Origin: an uncultured Anaerolineales bacterium
GTDB taxonomy: Bacteria > Chloroflexota > Anaerolineae > Anaerolineales > UBA11657
Assembly (NCBI GenBank): GCA_913031335.1
Contig: CAJWGI010000079.1
Location: 1-6,421 of the forward strand
DNA: 6,421 nucleotides
Direction: 5' to 3'
Below the pieces are notes generated by a model. It was not told the origin of the DNA and ran no database searches. It saw nothing but the letters and a program-made list of their open reading frames with translations. Positions within the stretch are counted from its first letter, which is position 1, and every line of letters starts with the position of its first letter. Below are positions 6,187 through 6,421 of this stretch, in pieces. The position numbers and the translations under genes are program-made.

Positions 6187-6421
6187 CTATTTCCCAAAAC
6201 CGGAAAACGCTTTCAGGTCGCCTGCCCGCGCGGTTATCAGCAGGCTGGCAGCCACCAGGGTGATGGCGAAAATCCCAGCGGCTGCCGGGATCGGATCTGA
6301 GTGAAAACGCAGGTGGTCAAAGATGGTCAGCGGTAGTGTCTGCTGCTGTGGGATAGCGAGAAAGACGGTAACATCAAACTGACCGAAAGAGATAATGAAG
6401 GAGAAGATCGCTCCAGCCATC
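6187..6421 (-). CDS. ABC transporter permease, PotC type, C-terminal part (cut by right edge)
   Basis: This is the last 77 or so residues of an inner-membrane permease whose beginning lies outside the window. The segment AIFSFIISFGQFDVTVFLAIPQQQTLPLTIFDHL matches the PotC-type stretch that follows the EAA loop, where a polar F-x-x-S-F-x-x-x-x-x-x-x-F motif is followed by a P-x-x-x-x-x-L-P-L-x-I-F/Y turn. A final membrane helix (about residues 46-63, PAAAGIFAITLVAASLLIT) and a short charged tail ending FSGFGK follow. The gene closes with three consecutive in-frame stops, TAG TAG TGA (6189-6181). It belongs with the binding protein and ATPase downstream as the second permease subunit of one importer; the PotB-type partner is expected upstream, beyond position 6421. 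Confidence 0.85.
   Translation of the reverse strand, partial: MAGAIFSFIISFGQFDVTVFLAIPQQQTLPLTIFDHLRFHSDPIPAAAGIFAITLVAASLLITARAGDLKAFSGFGK

Overview
The window reads as bacterial chromosomal DNA with two separate transcription blocks meeting tail to tail near position 1000-1118. No rRNA, tRNA, CRISPR array, insertion sequence or origin was seen. The organism cannot be fixed from this sequence. A deazaflavin-type (TIGR00026/Ddn-like) reductase, a Tat-type lipoprotein binding protein and moderately high GC fit Chloroflexota or a related Gram-positive-like lineage, but this is a weak inference.

Left block (1-981) is visibly GC-rich. A major facilitator superfamily transporter starts at 421 on the minus strand and runs off the left edge. 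It is divergent from a small plus-strand nitroreductase/deazaflavin-dependent oxidoreductase (514-981). The 92 bp between them holds a plausible plus-strand promoter that would give a nearly leaderless reductase mRNA, and a TAAAAT -10-like box facing the transporter.

Right block (1119-6421) is less GC-rich and entirely on the minus strand. In transcription order it holds: the C-terminus of an inner-membrane ABC permease of the PotC type (cut by the right edge); a 180-bp gap with an odd leader region; a Tat/lipoprotein solute-binding protein of the PotD type; a PotA-type ATPase 5 bp later; a short HyuA-type hydantoinase/oxoprolinase 20 bp later; and a DUF917 (S-methyl-thiohydantoin desulfurase-like) protein 26 bp after that. 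Tight spacing and good ribosome binding sites from the binding protein onward support one operon.

Together the right block looks like an uptake-plus-catabolism cassette. The ABC transporter would import a small, probably amine- or zwitterion-bearing compound, and the HyuA/DUF917 pair would act on a cyclic imide or hydantoin-like ring from it. The ligand pocket of the binding protein appears to have lost most of the polyamine-binding acids while keeping some aromatics, so a plain 'spermidine/putrescine' label is probably wrong. The other notable item is a duplicated, near-perfect Shine-Dalgarno in the permease-to-binding-protein gap that leads only to a two- to four-codon ORF, or the end of a 17-codon one.
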